From positions 1 through 64,000 of the forward strand of contig CAWUVH010000006.1 of assembly GCA_963925895.1 (NCBI GenBank): DNA of 64,000 bases. Direction: 5' to 3'. The first letter of the stretch is position 1; each line of letters starts with the position of its first letter. Source of the stretch: Eutrophovita sp913057845. Lineage in GTDB: Bacteria > Pseudomonadota > Gammaproteobacteria > Burkholderiales > Eutrophovitaceae. Below the pieces are notes generated by a model. The model did no database searches. It was not told where the DNA came from and saw nothing but the letters and a program-made list of their open reading frames with translations. This document shows positions 63,396 through 64,000 of this stretch, in pieces. A program made the translations under genes and the position numbers.

Positions 63396-64000
63396 GTGCC
63401 AAAAAGCAAGATTAGCAATTTGAAGTTTTATACGGCCGATCGCTCAACGAGCCCTCCGACCATCAATATGCCGCGACTGTTCAACGCGGCACATGATTTA
63501 CTGGAGAGAAATATTGTAGAGGGTCGAGCGGCAAAAATTGCCTATATTGATGATGATGGACGCTATACATATGAAGAGTTGTGCGCACGTGTAAACCGTT
63601 CAGCGAACGCGTTACAAAAGCTAGGTTTGAAGATAGAGGATCGAGTGATGATTGTGCACTCTGACACCATCGATTTTCCATCAGTATTTCTTGGTGCCAT
63701 AAAATCAGGAATCATACCTATTGCAGTCAATACGCTGCTGACTCCAGACGATTACGAATTCATGATGAAGGATAGTCGGGCGAAGGCGCTGATTGTGAGT
63801 TCATCGTTATTGGAAAAATTGGGTCATGCGATTACAGAGTCTGAGTATCTCGAACACATTATCGTTTCAGGAGACTCGAACTCAGAATATCATCACTTAC
63901 AAAGTCTCCAAAGCCAAGCAAGCAAGGATTGTGAGCCCGCGAGCACGTCATGTGATGATGTTTGTTTTTGGCTTTATTCATCTGGCTCAACTGGTGCGCC
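63396..64000 (+). CDS. Benzoate-CoA ligase, N-terminal part (cut by window end)
   Basis: An open frame of 201 codons running off the window. The product belongs to the ANL (acyl-CoA synthetase) superfamily and the benzoate-CoA ligase subgroup: LFNAAHDLLERNIVEGR near 26-42, TIDFPSVFLGAIKSGIIPIA near 89-108 with VNTLL just after, and the P-loop SSGSTGAP at the very end. It would activate benzoate to benzoyl-CoA, the BoxB substrate. Start uncertain: GTG 63396 has GGTGAAG about nine bases upstream; GTG 63381 and ATG 63468 are alternatives. Located 43 bases after the flavodoxin. Confidence 0.85.
   Translation, partial: MPKSKISNLKFYTADRSTSPPTINMPRLFNAAHDLLERNIVEGRAAKIAYIDDDGRYTYEELCARVNRSANALQKLGLKIEDRVMIVHSDTIDFPSVFLGAIKSGIIPIAVNTLLTPDDYEFMMKDSRAKALIVSSSLLEKLGHAITESEYLEHIIVSGDSNSEYHHLQSLQSQASKDCEPASTSCDDVCFWLYSSGSTGA

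Overview
The window reads as chromosomal DNA of a low- to mid-GC proteobacterium, most likely a betaproteobacterium of the Burkholderiales type. The support is gene order rather than any search. I see aroQ-accB-accC-prmA-DUF3426, petABC-sspAB, ilvB-ilvH-ilvC-psd-pssA-leuA, hemC-hemD-hemX-hemY-ppc, and a benzoyl-CoA epoxidation (box) cluster, all of which recur together in that group. A gammaproteobacterium is a less likely alternative. The genome is compact: no intergenic stretch exceeds about 260 bases, and I see no insertion sequence, prophage, CRISPR array or rRNA gene. TTG and GTG starts are common.

Layout. Positions 75-3670 carry hemA, prfA, prmC and the monothiol glutaredoxin grxD, ending at a bidirectional hairpin terminator. 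dsbB and argH run the other way to 5675. From 5931 to 12763 the tetrapyrrole genes hemC, hemD, hemX and hemY lead into ppc. A 2Fe-2S flavin reductase-like gene (minus strand) diverges from a short-chain epimerase, which is followed by a stand-alone DsbD N-terminal domain and a TlpA-like thioredoxin (13891-15762). A promoter near 15883 then drives aroQ-accB-accC, followed by prmA, a DUF3426 protein and a lone gcvH (to 20511). On the minus strand moaC, soxX, soxY, soxZ and soxA form a compact run without soxB or soxCD. A BepA-like M48 protease, coq7 and an OsmC protein follow.

26090-29713 holds the cytochrome bc1 complex (petABC) plus sspA and sspB. tRNA-Thr(UGU), a small secreted coiled-coil protein and sucCD come next. 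32289-40410 contains mixed housekeeping genes: a CWC-type cysteine-rich protein, GST, DUF2905, cca, an NDUFA9-like protein, rpiA, phoU, yggX, argA, a short-chain dehydrogenase and rsmE. 40558-48001 holds an inositol-monophosphatase-family gene, then branched-chain amino acid and phospholipid synthesis. 48085-58499 is an envelope export block: an outer-membrane factor lipoprotein, an unusual adaptor, an HME-type RND pump, a thioredoxin, a second adaptor and an HAE1-type RND pump, closed by an 18-bp hairpin terminator shared with boxB.

The last 5.5 kb is an aerobic benzoate module. boxR-boxC-boxB run on the minus strand. A flavodoxin-like gene and the start of a benzoate-CoA ligase (cut by the window end) run on the plus strand. 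The divergent region carries a perfect 16-bp palindrome of the form TGCA-N6-TGCA, a good candidate BoxR operator. BoxA, the usual reductase for BoxB, is not in the window, and the flavodoxin is a candidate electron carrier for this branch.

Taken together the genes suggest an aerobic or microaerobic heterotroph with a bc1-based respiratory chain, ubiquinone (coq7), some capacity to oxidise reduced sulfur, and aerobic benzoate degradation via CoA thioesters. The least explained items are the flavodoxin in the box cluster, the partial Sox set, the split DsbD and the double RND block around a thioredoxin.
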